In this document: positions 1 through 8,333 of the stretch, piece after piece
Position numbering within the stretch: position 1 is the first letter of the stretch
Layout: every line of letters begins with the position of its first letter
Assembly (NCBI RefSeq): GCF_000330505.1
Contig: NW_004440265.1
Coordinates: forward strand, 24,227 to 43,641
DNA from: Entamoeba invadens IP1
Lineage: Eukaryota > Evosea > Mastigamoebida > Endamoebidae
DNA length: 19,415 bases
Reading direction: 5' to 3'
Made by a program: the position numbers and the translations under genes
Notes under the pieces: generated by a model
What the model was told of the DNA's origin: nothing
The model's input: only the letters and a program-made list of their open reading frames with translations
Database searches by the model: none

Positions 1-264
1 GTTTCATATTCAATTTTAAATTTTATATTTGAAGAATATAAATATTTTCTTTGATTACAATTATTATTATATGATAAAGAATTAATAATTAGTGATAAGA
101 CAAGTTGGAATATATGTTTGCTGTTGAGTTTATTTTTTGATATTTTATATAAAAATTATTAAAATTTGTTGACATTTATCAAGTAAAAATGTTAAAATTA
201 TTTGATAAATTTTATAATTAAAAAGAAAAATGTTTTATATTTCCAACAATATAAAAAAATGATA

Positions 265-1194
265 ATAACATGAATTACAGCTTCTCTGTGTTCATCAAAC
301 GATTTTTCGAAAGTTTTACAGCTTTTTGGGATGACGTCATCAACCTTAGACCCAAATTTAAGGCGTCTTTAAATCCAAGTCAGTTGTTACATTGAGTGTT
401 ACTTTTCTTTTTTTATCAACAGTTTTGATTCCTAAAGCTTGTATCCAATTGAAGAATATCCCAATGACATTCTGAACGACATAATAATCATACGCCTCCA
501 TTGAGTTCTTTGCTGTCTCAAGTCTTCTTTTAATCGTAATTAAATCGCATTTTCAAGTTTTTGTTATCGAGTGGGAGTGACACCAAAAGTAGTCCTATTT
601 TATTTCCAAATTGTATCTTGGGTTCATACATCTGTTAATAGGCAGTAACATAGAAATTGACTTCAGTCTCATTTCCGCCTTCTCTTTCACAAATTCGCCT
701 AACTTGTCTGTCATACAAGAGAAGAGCAATGTGTTTTAATTCCCACAAAACTGCTTAACAACTTTTTGAACAAAGTCTACAGAAGACATCTTTCCCCAAA
801 CACACTGTTGTTTTCCAATCAACTTCTTCCTCAAATAATTCATGCTGTCGTTGTGTGCAAAGAATACTCCTGACATGTAGGTGGGAATGAGCGAAATTTG
901 TTTCACTCTGGTTTAATTCCCTTTTGGTTGTTTTCTCAATGTCAATACGGCAAGTTTGGTAATTTCCTTGTTGATCTCCAAAAAGAAGTACTTTGATTCG
1001 TTGTAATTTAACCCGAGATTTGACGCTTCTCCAACTTCTTGCATTAATCTGACTGATGTGAGTCCATCAACCAGACATTGGGATATCTTGACAACAAACT
1101 GTTTGCTACATTCGGACTCGGGACTGGGGGATTCGGGGGATCGGGGGGACTGGGGACACGGGGGCCTTTTGCCGACTTGAATCCAAGCCGGCAT
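265..1194 (-). pseudogene. Decayed unrecognised protein gene
   Basis: I do not recognise the family. Reading leftwards from an ATG at 1194, the first 93 codons are open to a TAA at 913-915, and the same frame continues beyond it with coding-like sequence (starting TRVKQISLIP, later SSVDFVQKVVKQF) to another TAA near 744. Coding-like sequence then resumes in other frames: EVNFYVTAY near 660, a segment beginning NSMEAYDYYVVQNVIGIFF near 505, and one beginning RRLKFGSKVDDVIPKS near 370 that ends around 265-280. At least two stops and three frameshifts are needed to read it through, so this is a relic of a protein of roughly 280-300 residues. The first 30 residues are Pro/Ser-rich because they are encoded by the G-run cluster at 1120-1164. 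No signal peptide or clear membrane segment is seen. The 3' limit is approximate, and the start could lie elsewhere. Confidence 0.5.
1120..1164 (+). repeat. G-run cluster, candidate G-quadruplex
   Basis: Six guanine runs lie on the plus strand at 1120-1122, 1126-1130, 1135-1139, 1143-1148, 1152-1155 and 1160-1164, separated by loops of only 3-4 nt (ACT, ATTC, ATC, ACT, ACAC). This satisfies the G3+N1-7 quadruplex rule with two spare runs and looks like an imperfect 8-9 nt tandem repeat. On the minus strand it encodes a Pro/Ser/Glu repeat in the N-terminus of the adjacent gene relic. The tract is strikingly G-rich in an otherwise A+T-rich window. Confidence 0.8.
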
Positions 1195-1881
1195 CTGTTT
1201 GATTATACATTGTTATATGGTATAATATTATATGTTGTAAAATAAAGAAGAAAAAACAACCTTGCATTTCATTGTGATTGAATATGAAATTTGTGCTTAA
1301 ATATAAAATTGTTCGTTATTTTTTAATCTATGTGTTTCTTTACGATAAAAAATACGATAATTTATTAATACAACGTTGAAATACAAACACACTGGATCTT
1401 TTATGCGTTTTTTTGATTTTTTTAGGTTTATAATGCATTGAATGCGCACAAATTGTCTGTATTCACTATTCAAAAACTAACTCCAAACAACATTTAATTA
1501 TAATCATATTTTTATTTTTTTCAAATTTACAAACAATGTTATAATGTATAATTATTCTAATTATTAATTTTTATTCAAAATAAAATAACAGTCAATTTTT
1601 TTATTAAAAATACAAATAAATTGTTTATTTAAAACAAAACACGATGTTGATTTTATGATTAAATTAATAAAAGTATGTTTAATGATTTTAAATGTGTTTA
1701 CTATAATATATATCGATTTACAAAAGCCTTTTTTATATTAACATTGAAATGACGTTTTGTTGTTTTTTTTATTTTTTATTAATATTTAACTGGTAATTTA
1801 AAAATTAGAAATATTGAAAATATTTTTTAATATTAATATTATTATTAATATTAATATCATATATTTATAACAAACAAGATA
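1195..1881. other. Gene-free A+T-rich spacer
   Basis: There is no open frame of convincing composition on either strand. The stretch consists of A and T homopolymers and TTAATATTAATATTATTA-type simple sequence (around 1830-1860). The 5' leader of the minus-strand relic ending at 1194 would lie at its left edge, but no clear promoter box was recognised. Confidence 0.6.
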
Positions 1882-2055
1882 CAGATACCCGAAAAATAGT
1901 CCGGCACAGAAAAACCGACCGGCAAACCATAAATTTATAGTATATTATAGTTTTTAGTTTTTTGTCCTGTTTTTTCAAATTTTGCATTAAAAAAACTATT
2001 AAATAGTTTTTAGAAACCATTTTTATAGTTTGCCGGTCGTTTTTTCAGGTATCTG
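1882..2055. mobile_element. MITE with TA flanks (Tc1/mariner-type)
   Basis: This is a 174-bp non-coding foldback element. The left end reads CAGATACCCGAAAAA (1882-1896) and the right end is its inverse, TTTTTTCAGGTATCTG (2040-2055). A second inner arm, CGACCGGCAAACC followed by ATAAA (about 1916-1933), is matched inversely at about 2022-2038. TA dinucleotides flank both ends (1880-1881 and 2056-2057), as expected for a Tc1/mariner target duplication. The left arm carries an extra segment of about 18 bp (TAGTCCGGCACAGAAAAA) that the right arm lacks. A near-palindrome sits inside at 1991-2011. No transposase is encoded, so movement would have needed a transposase supplied elsewhere. The superfamily assignment rests on the TA flanks alone. 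Confidence 0.75.
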
Positions 2056-2057
2056 TA

Positions 2058-2960
2058 ATCATTTGAATTGATTTTTTTTATCTTTTTTACATTCGTTTTA
2101 AAGAGCCTTTGTTCTATATAATAAACATTATGACAAATAATAACTATTTTCATTAATTATAATAACATTTTAAAATTAAACAACTGGAACAACAAAACAA
2201 ATGTCATGATTACATCTCTATTAATAAATCCAACAATCTGAGTTATTTTTACATCACATTTAAGTTGATTGTGTGTAAATTGACAAACATAAAACATAAT
2301 TCGTTGTTAAAAATGTTAACATTCGAATATTAAAAATTTGGTTAATTCATTATCTCGCATAATAAATTTATCACCACACTAACTTACAAAAATAAATAAA
2401 CAATTTGGATAATTATTGAATTTTTTTTTAAAATGAATTTATTTTTAAATTATAATTCTCAAAATATTACTTTAAAGTTAAATTTCAACTAATCTTTTTT
2501 TTATTAAAATTCTTATTAACAACAAATTTGATTCTCAGCTTATTTAAAAAAATTAAATGATTTTTCTCTAAGTTGACTTTGACCTGAGAATGGTGGTTTA
2601 TAACATAATTTGAATTGTAAAAAAATGTTTTTAAATTTATGTGTTGAGGCGGTTGTGATATACATATATTATTTTCTTTATTTTTAAAAAAAACTTCAAC
2701 AATTAATTTGATTCACTCAATTAACTTATGGTTATACAAATGTTTTTTTATTCGAAGTTTTAAAAAATAAATCAATTCACAATGATAATATCAAACAAAA
2801 AACAACAAGAATAAACATCATTTTCTCTTCACTTAAAAGTTATACAAAATGCGTTTTTGGGAAATGATGTTCAAGAATAACAAAACCATTCGAAAATATA
2901 ATGTTTTATAAAAATTTAAATAAAATAGTAAAAAACCTATAAAATTAAACTAGTCTTAGC
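2058..2960. other. Gene-free A+T-rich spacer
   Basis: Nothing was recognised here. Homopolymer-rich A+T sequence is interrupted by a few higher-complexity patches (about 2570-2600 and 2640-2660), but none keeps an open frame on either strand. There is no tRNA-like fold and no further repeat that I could pair. Confidence 0.55.
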
Positions 2961-3327
2961 TTAAAAAATTGAATGGCGGTTGAAGTCGAAACAGACACCT
3001 TTTTGTCCGCCCGATTTTACACGTTCAAATAATCCTGAAATTTGCTGCATTTGTTGCATTCTCCCCTTTAAGTTATTATTCCCACAAATCGTTATAATTT
3101 CAAATTGTGCAACCTGTTGAGTCCGTAAAGCCACATTAAACTAAGGCTTTCTTTACTGTTGTTTGAAAATCACGACTCAGACTGTTTAATATTCTTTGTT
3201 TCGCTTCAACCACAAATTATTTTTCTTTTTTACCCAAAACTGTCTGCAAATAAATACCATTCGACATGTCATCGAACGTGTCATTAAGCCGTAAAATGGC
3301 TTTAGCAGCGTCAGAGAGTTCATTCAT
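2961..3327 (-). pseudogene. Decayed small helical protein gene
   Basis: The family is not recognised. From an ATG at 3327 the minus strand reads MNELSDAAKAILRLNDTF and continues through a polar, heptad-like helical sequence. An in-frame TAA follows LGKKEK, then FVVEAKQRILNSLSRDF and TVKKALV to a second stop. One frameshift later the sequence resumes as NVALRTQQVAQFEIITI and GRMQQMQQISGLFERV and ends at a TAA at 2961-2963. Repaired, it would be a protein of about 120 residues, largely amphipathic helix or coiled coil, with no membrane segment or signal peptide. One stop and one frameshift suffice to explain the break, so decay is milder than in the neighbouring relics. The upstream limit could extend some 30-40 bp to about 3360, where the frame is also open. 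Confidence 0.5.
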
Positions 3328-4074
3328 GTTGTCGTGGACTTTGTCTTTTACATTTATTATGAAAATGTATTTTTTTTATAATTGAAGGTTTTTTATTACG
3401 ACTATTAAAAATATTATAAAATTATTTAATACCTTAATATTATTTTTTTATAGTTCAATTATAGTAAATATAGTGTATGTTGTAAATTAAAAGATCATTT
3501 AAAGTTCTATAAGAAAAAATCAAAAAGGCGGGCAAAAATATGTCTTTTTTGCCAATTAAGTGTTAAATGGAACTCATTTAACATAAAAAAAATAAAAAAC
3601 TTTTTGATTGTATATTTTTCTATATTCAATACATCAATTGCAATTACTTCCATTGCTTTGATGTATATAATTTATGTATTTCACTGGAACACAAAACATA
3701 TTTACACAGTAACTACTGATAATTCATAAATTACAAATCCACAACAAGAAATCAGTTTTGAAAAAAATACCTCATTAAGTTTTTTATGATCTTAATATGA
3801 AGTAAGTGACAACAAAATGTTTTGATTATATTTCATTTTAATTGGGTAACATCTTTATAAATTACCCATGAGTAAAAAAAGAAAGCAAATAGATCACAAA
3901 ATTTTTGAATTTGACAGCTGAAAGTTAAACAATTATTTAAAAAAAACAAATTTTAAGTAAAAAGTTACTTTCTCGTGAACAATATACAAAATAAATAATA
4001 ACTTTAATTAACTTTCAAAGTACACGACCACAACAAATGGATTTGTGAAACACATATCATTCACTGTGTTTAAA
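3328..4074. other. Gene-free spacer with two hairpins
   Basis: No convincing open frame occurs on either strand. The one structured patch is at 3531-3583: GGCAAAAA at 3531-3538 pairs with TTTTTGCC at 3546-3553, and TGTTAAATG at 3561-3569 pairs perfectly with CATTTAACA at 3575-3583 around a 5-nt loop. The rest is A+T-rich. Confidence 0.5.
3531..3583. repeat. Twin inverted repeats (hairpins)
   Basis: There are two adjacent perfect stems: 8 bp with a 7-nt loop at 3531-3553, and 9 bp with a 5-nt loop at 3561-3583. Their role is unknown. They could be the core of a short foldback element or a chance product of A+T-rich sequence. Confidence 0.45.
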
Positions 4075-4620
4075 TCAACAGACATCATATTCAAAATCTG
4101 ACCATGTCACGTTGTAAACCAATTTTGCATTCATAGCAAATATCCTTTCATATATTGCAATAACCGTATTTTCAAACCAACAACAGTTGTAATATAAGTG
4201 AAGTAATGTCAACACGCCGAAAAAATGAGTGCAGCAATCGCCACAAACAGATTAAACATTTCACTCGTCCATTTTTTGGTACTGCCAAGATAACAACACG
4301 GCGATTTGTTTGTTGGTCATGATGATTCTGAAATGTCCACGTCGTTCCATTTAGTATCAAAGTTGATCATAACACTATGTACAAATATGGGGATGAACAA
4401 AATGACATCATAAATAAGTCTTGGAATTACTGCGATTAACGTAGGCTTTGCATTCAATCGGATCATCACTCGCAACAATTTGGGATTTAGTTATTGTTTT
4501 GCATTTTTCCAAGCAATTTCGAATTGACTTGTCAAGTGTTTAGCTCTCTTTTTATGTCCAATTCTTGTATATCGGACTCATTGAGTGACGTTTTATGTTA
4601 ATTTATACAATCTCTTCATC
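4075..4620 (-). pseudogene. Heavily decayed unrecognised gene
   Basis: On the minus strand several frames show coding-like sequence in succession. TSLNESDIQELDIKRELN lies near 4590-4540, DKSIRNCLEKCKTITK continuing to SDDPIECKAYVNRSNSKTYL near 4530-4410, FDTKWNDVDISES near 4360-4325, and MTNKQIAVLLSWQYQKMDE from 4320. After two stops comes a segment containing ENTVIAIYERIFAMN and KLVYNVTWSDFEYDV, ending at a TGA at 4075-4077. At least three frame changes and two or three stops are needed. The family is unknown to me. A hydrophobic stretch in an alternative frame (IYDVILFIPIFVHSVM, near 4415-4370) might be a membrane segment, but I cannot decide which frame is ancestral there. A 62-codon open frame at 4172-4360 is probably a by-product. 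Confidence 0.4.
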
Positions 4621-4652
4621 TTTTAGAAAGGTTACAGGAGGCAGAATAATTA

Positions 4653-4663
4653 CTTGACAAAGA
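4653..4663 (+). repeat. Extra copy of the pogo-type TIR motif
   Basis: CTTGACAAAGA preceded by TA occurs here, in the same orientation as at 4959-4969 and opposite to 7429-7439. It may be the end of a second, otherwise lost copy of the same element or part of a duplicated terminus. Confidence 0.35.
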
Positions 4664-4712
4664 ATAAATTGATTGACAGAAAGATGATTGGCCAAAATTC
4701 TTAAATACAGTA

Positions 4713-4874
4713 TGGAGAGAAAGTAACACCACATTTTTTCAGTATATAATTCAAGTCAATTTTCGGGAAGAAAAATTCAAAGAAAAATTCCATTAAAAAA
4801 TTCCCGAAAAAATAAACAATTTTCATGTGAAAAAATGTGGTGTGGCTTTCTCCCCTGGTGTTACTTTCTCCCCA
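4713..4874. mobile_element. Second MITE, GGRGAGAAAGTAACACC termini
   Basis: This is a non-coding foldback of about 162 bp. The left arm TGGAGAGAAAGTAACACCAC, continuing ATTTTTTCA, is mirrored at the right end, whose inverse reads TGGGGAGAAAGTAACACCA, followed after a duplicated block by ACATTTTTTCA. A further inner arm around TTTTCGGGAA is also shared. The right arm holds two near-identical 17-18 bp copies of the terminal block in tandem, the left arm only one. Flanking dinucleotides are TA on the left (4711-4712) and TT on the right, so a TA duplication is possible but imperfect. It is unrelated in sequence to the MITE at 1882. Confidence 0.65.
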
Positions 4875-4958
4875 TTCTTTAATAATTTTTGGTTAGCTGT
4901 TTTGGGTTTATTTTTTTTCGGGAATTACCACTTATTCTATTTTAATTATTAGAAATTA

Positions 4959-7439
4959 CTTGACAAAGACTAAAAACGGCGCTTATTTTTTTTCCAAAAA
5001 CAAAAATGGAACTGAACTCGATTAAGAAATGTCTTTTCAAACAATTCAATTCTGGATCTCCTCCAATTCGCCAATTGTGAGTGTGAAAGGCTCGAGACTC
5101 TGTTGAAGCGCGTCAACAGGACTGCCATAGACTTAGTGATCTCCATGGTATAATACATGGAAGTCCTCGCAAATATGGGCAATTTGAGTTTTTAAAATGG
5201 AAATGGGTTGCTCTAAGTTACCTGAAAATTCGATTTGTTGGGCTAAATGGTTGATATGCCTGACAAAAACCGAAGTTTCTGGTGCTCTTTTTCTCTCTCT
5301 TTCTAAATCAGATATCGAAACGGTCTCAATTTCATTGGGTGGAGCAGAGAGTCTTCTGGTTATTGCCACATTTGAAAACACATTGGCTTGGAAAAACGCA
5401 CTAAACTCTTCAACGAGACGACTGGCAGATTTGATGTCAATATAAAAAACAAATCTGTTGTTGGTCAATCTTGAAACCATACCTGCTCGGCGAAAAGACG
5501 CAATTACAACTTCATGTGATGCGGAGGTATCCAAATAGTTGATAATTTTGGATAACGAGTTTTTGAGGCGTTGGCCAGAAGCTGCCCTTGTGTTTGAGTC
5601 TTTAATGGCGTCATTTGAAATATTGTTGTCCACAAAAAAATGCACTGACCAACTCTTTCATTGCTCCTGTTACGTCAAGTGTGCTACTTCTACCCATATG
5701 CTCGGCCGTACTTTCGCCAATTTGTCCATTATCCAACACAGAAGTGGGATGCTGTATATGAGGAAGCTCAGAGACACTTACAGCAGTTTTAAAGAAAAGA
5801 GTCTCTTCTGGCCATTTTTTCCCACGAACCAAATAAACACAAATCGAGAGGCTGCACCAAGTGAGAGCAGTGCGACGTGTACTTGTGAAGATGAATGTGA
5901 TATATCAAAAGAAGACTCTTCAACTCCTTAAAATTGTGCCCACTAAATCCATCAATTGTTATCAATGAAGGTGCAGTTGCGGGAAGTTTTGACAGTAGTC
6001 TCTTGCACTCTATAAAAGGAATAACAGTCGTGGTCATCCATTCCATAAAAATATCCTTTGTGACAAAGCCGGTGCTGCTTGTATAAAATGAAGCGTTTGT
6101 GTATTTGGAAAGGAGCTCAGTATAAACAGTCTTATTGGCGACGACAATTCCGAGGCATACGACTGCACCATCAAGGCATATTATGCAAATTATTGTCGAA
6201 CGTTTCCCTGATCTTTCAACTCCTATTTTGATGTTTTTCTCGTCGACGTCAGCGGGAACTAGAATCTTGACCACCTTTTTATCACAGATATCCTGGAAAC
6301 CAATTTCATCGACGTTAAATACCAGTCAGATGTCGGTGCCATTGAATTGGGACATTTCCAGATAGTTATTGACAATATCACAAGGATTGATTGTGATTCT
6401 CCCCAAATCCTTTGGTTTTCCTTCGACAGTTTTCAAGTTGAAAACTCGGAGCGCCCACTTTCTTACAGTTTCTTTGTTGAATGTGCGGTTGTTTATTTTC
6501 TGAACCAATTTGTCGAAGGAAGAGAGAGTCATAGCCAACTTTTGTTGGGAACAGTAATCAATAAACATTTTGCAATTGTAACTGTTTTTTGATCGAACAA
6601 AAAAGGTCTTCCTGGTTCTCTATTTATGTGGTTGTTGTCTTTGTTAAGCTCTTTGAGATCCGAACTCACAGACTGGGGTGTATTCCGAAAAGCACGGCAA
6701 GTGCTCGTAATGTCAAAATTTTTTCACCTCTCAAAGTGCACACAATCATACCGACTTGCTCTCTTCTCGATGCCAATTTAAAAAAGAATGGATCGTTGGC
6801 AAAACACAAGAGGACATTTTTTGGCATTCAAAACATCTTTTTCTGAAATTTGTGTCTTTTTTATTGCTTTGGTTTTTATTTCTTCTGTGGCTTTCATAAT
6901 GTTCCTCTCCATAACAGTATGGTCTTTCACTCCACTTTTCTTTCTGGGAATTTTGAACACCTTTTCAAACTCAGGATGTTCGGCTATGAATTGAGGAGAC
7001 ACCAATTCGACAAGCTTTGTCGATACAACAATATGAACTCCAATGGTTGACAATGGATTTGAAGGCAGCGTCGAAGGGCTTGACATTAAAACTGATTTTT
7101 TAATTGAAACATTTACTAAAAAGTTATAAAAATCCAGTATTTGTGGGGAAAGAAGTATACTAATTACCAAAAAAGAGTTGAAAACAATAGTTTTTATCGG
7201 ATTTTAATTCTCTTTATCTTATTTTTCCAAATAATTTTCATGTTTTTTAGGTCAAGCATAACCGTTATAATTATTATACATATTACAACATATAGCAAAA
7301 CCAAATATATGGTAAAAATAATGCATTTTTCAATATGAGACATGGAAACAAAATACCCTAATGTTGGTTCTCAAACCCCAATAATAATTACTCTGAAAAT
7401 TAAAAATAAAATTTTGTCATCCCTTTTTTCTTTGTCAAG
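4959..7439 (-). mobile_element. Candidate pogo/Tigger-type DNA transposon
   Basis: The limits are proposed from an inverted repeat that brackets the transposase relic. CTTGACAAAGA at 4959-4969 is matched inversely at 7429-7439, and extending outwards the match is 16 of 17 bases. TA precedes the left copy and TG follows the right one, which would be a TA target duplication with one change. The resulting length is about 2.48 kb, with the transposase open frames beginning some 350 bp inside the right end and ending close to the left end, a normal layout for this group. The transposase assignment is firm. The ends are tentative because the repeat is short and a third copy exists at 4653. Confidence 0.5.
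5133..7086 (-). pseudogene. pogo-like DDE_1 transposase, broken
   Basis: This would have cut and pasted its element at TA sites in the nucleus. The minus strand starts at an ATG at 7086 (MSSPSTLPSN). A DNA-binding region follows: REQVGMIVCTLRGEK, RALAVLFGIHPS and the linker PGRPFLFDQKTVTIAKC (about 6765-6570). The catalytic core has NVDEIGF (first Asp codon 6308-6310), ITIDGFSGHN (Asp codon at 5951-5953) and SHLVQPLDLCLFGSW (Asp codon at 5843-5845). The last two Asp are 35 residues apart, as in DDE_1/pogo enzymes. A C-terminal tail contains VVIASFRRAGM near 5500. Lesions include frameshifts near 6800, 6680, 6575, 5820 and 5640, and an in-frame TGA at 6326-6328 where Trp is plausible. All three catalytic Asp survive, but the protein cannot be made. 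The C-terminal end is uncertain: frames stay open to 5133 or, in another frame, to 4970. Confidence 0.85.
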
Positions 7440-7619
7440 TGATTTTTCAGCCTTCTGTATTACTTTCTTTTGTGTTTGTCATATATATCTTTTTGTTATT
7501 ATTTTTGGTTTGTTCTTATTCATTTCAACATAACAACAAGAATGATTTAGTGACTTTTATTATATGTTGATAAATAATAATATTTTAATTATTATAAATA
7601 ATAATATCTTGTTATAGAA

Positions 7620-7689
7620 GCATTTGTATTCTAAGGGCAAAATATTACCATTCTAAGGTGGATATTTGTATTCGAGTCCCTGCAAATAC
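7620..7689 (+). pseudogene. Degenerate tRNA-Arg(UCU)-like sequence
   Basis: This is a tRNA-shaped 70-nt stretch. The acceptor arms GCATTTG (7620-7626) and CAAATAC (7683-7689) pair at 6 of 7 positions. The anticodon stem TTACC/GGTGG pairs fully if two G-U pairs are allowed, around the loop ATTCTAA, giving U33 and anticodon UCU (Arg). The T loop TTCGAGT keeps U54, U55, C56 and A58, and A14, A15 and a GG pair sit correctly in the D loop. An A is in the discriminator position (7690) and a T6 run follows immediately (7691-7696), the usual Pol III terminator. The D stem pairs at only 2 of 4 positions and the T stem (TTGTA against CCCTG) is mostly unpaired, so I call it a relic. The 3' side CCCTG would have paired with an ancestral CAGGG. 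Confidence 0.5.
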
Positions 7690-7742
7690 ATTTTTTGTTT
7701 TTATATAATGTTTTTAGATCAAATGAATAAAGAAGAATATCT

Positions 7743-7746
7743 TTAA
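7743..7746. repeat. TTAA target duplication, left
   Basis: TTAA directly abuts the left piggyBac terminus. The matching right copy is at 10072-10075. Confidence 0.85.
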
Positions 7747-7761
7747 CCTTACGATGGTGTT
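7747..7761 (+). repeat. piggyBac left terminal inverted repeat
   Basis: CCTTACGATGGTGTT matches the inverse of the right end (10057-10071) at 14 of 15 positions. It begins with CC, like the CCC of many piggyBac ends. Confidence 0.85.
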
Positions 7762-8333
7762 TGTGTAATTTAAATATCATTTATTTTCAATATTTGTTTT
7801 TTGGTAATTTATTTTTTATTTTTAATTATCAATATAAAATTAATCCCAAAAACTCAAAATTGGAAATAATAAACTATATTTTATTTATGACTAATTTATT
7901 TGCACAATCAATACAAACAAAAACGGAATGTAAAGGACACACCGGTTAACAGTAAAAATAGCAATCACTTTAAATTCTCGATTTACATTGGCCACTACAA
8001 AGTTTACATGTTCCCAACTTTTCAAGTTTTGTACATAGTGACTTTTTTCTTATTGATTCAACTTTTTTTGCTCAATTGGTATAAGTTCCAACGTAGTGTT
8101 CACTAATGACGGAGCTTGACATAAAAGTACAGCCGCTTTAACTATACATATTGTATTATTAACATCAAAATATATAATTACATTTTCACTGAAAATGTGA
8201 CTAAGTATGACAGATTGTTCGATTCTTTAGGTACTTTTAGCTCTTGTTTTGACGTGTGACTGACACAACATTATACTCAAATCAATCAAGAATTTTTCTC
8301 TTTTGATCGTTTTGTTTATATAACAACGTGCAT

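Noticed and set aside
1..264. Possible continuation of the first gene relic to the left edge
   Set aside because: The frame stays open a little past 265 but becomes Phe/Ile/Lys-rich and simple in composition, so I do not support coding there.
5197..5931. Plus-strand open frames of 82 and 130 codons
   Set aside because: They are antisense to the pogo-like transposase relic, whose minus-strand frames carry recognisable catalytic motifs. The plus-strand sequences show no domain.
6589..7050. Plus-strand frames with hydrophobic stretches resembling membrane proteins
   Set aside because: They are antisense to the N-terminal part of the pogo-like transposase. The Lys-rich coding strand gives Phe/Leu-rich complements.
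7452..7470. Similarity of AGAAAGTAATAC (inverse strand) to the MITE terminus at 4713, as an outer end for the pogo element
   Set aside because: Only about 11 of 12 bases match and the match does not extend, so it is probably chance. The CTTGACAAAGA pair is a better candidate.
7141..8106. Series of 62-68 codon plus-strand frames
   Set aside because: They have Phe/Ile/Tyr-rich composition typical of A+T-rich non-coding DNA, with no motifs. Several cross the piggyBac boundary or the tRNA-like relic.
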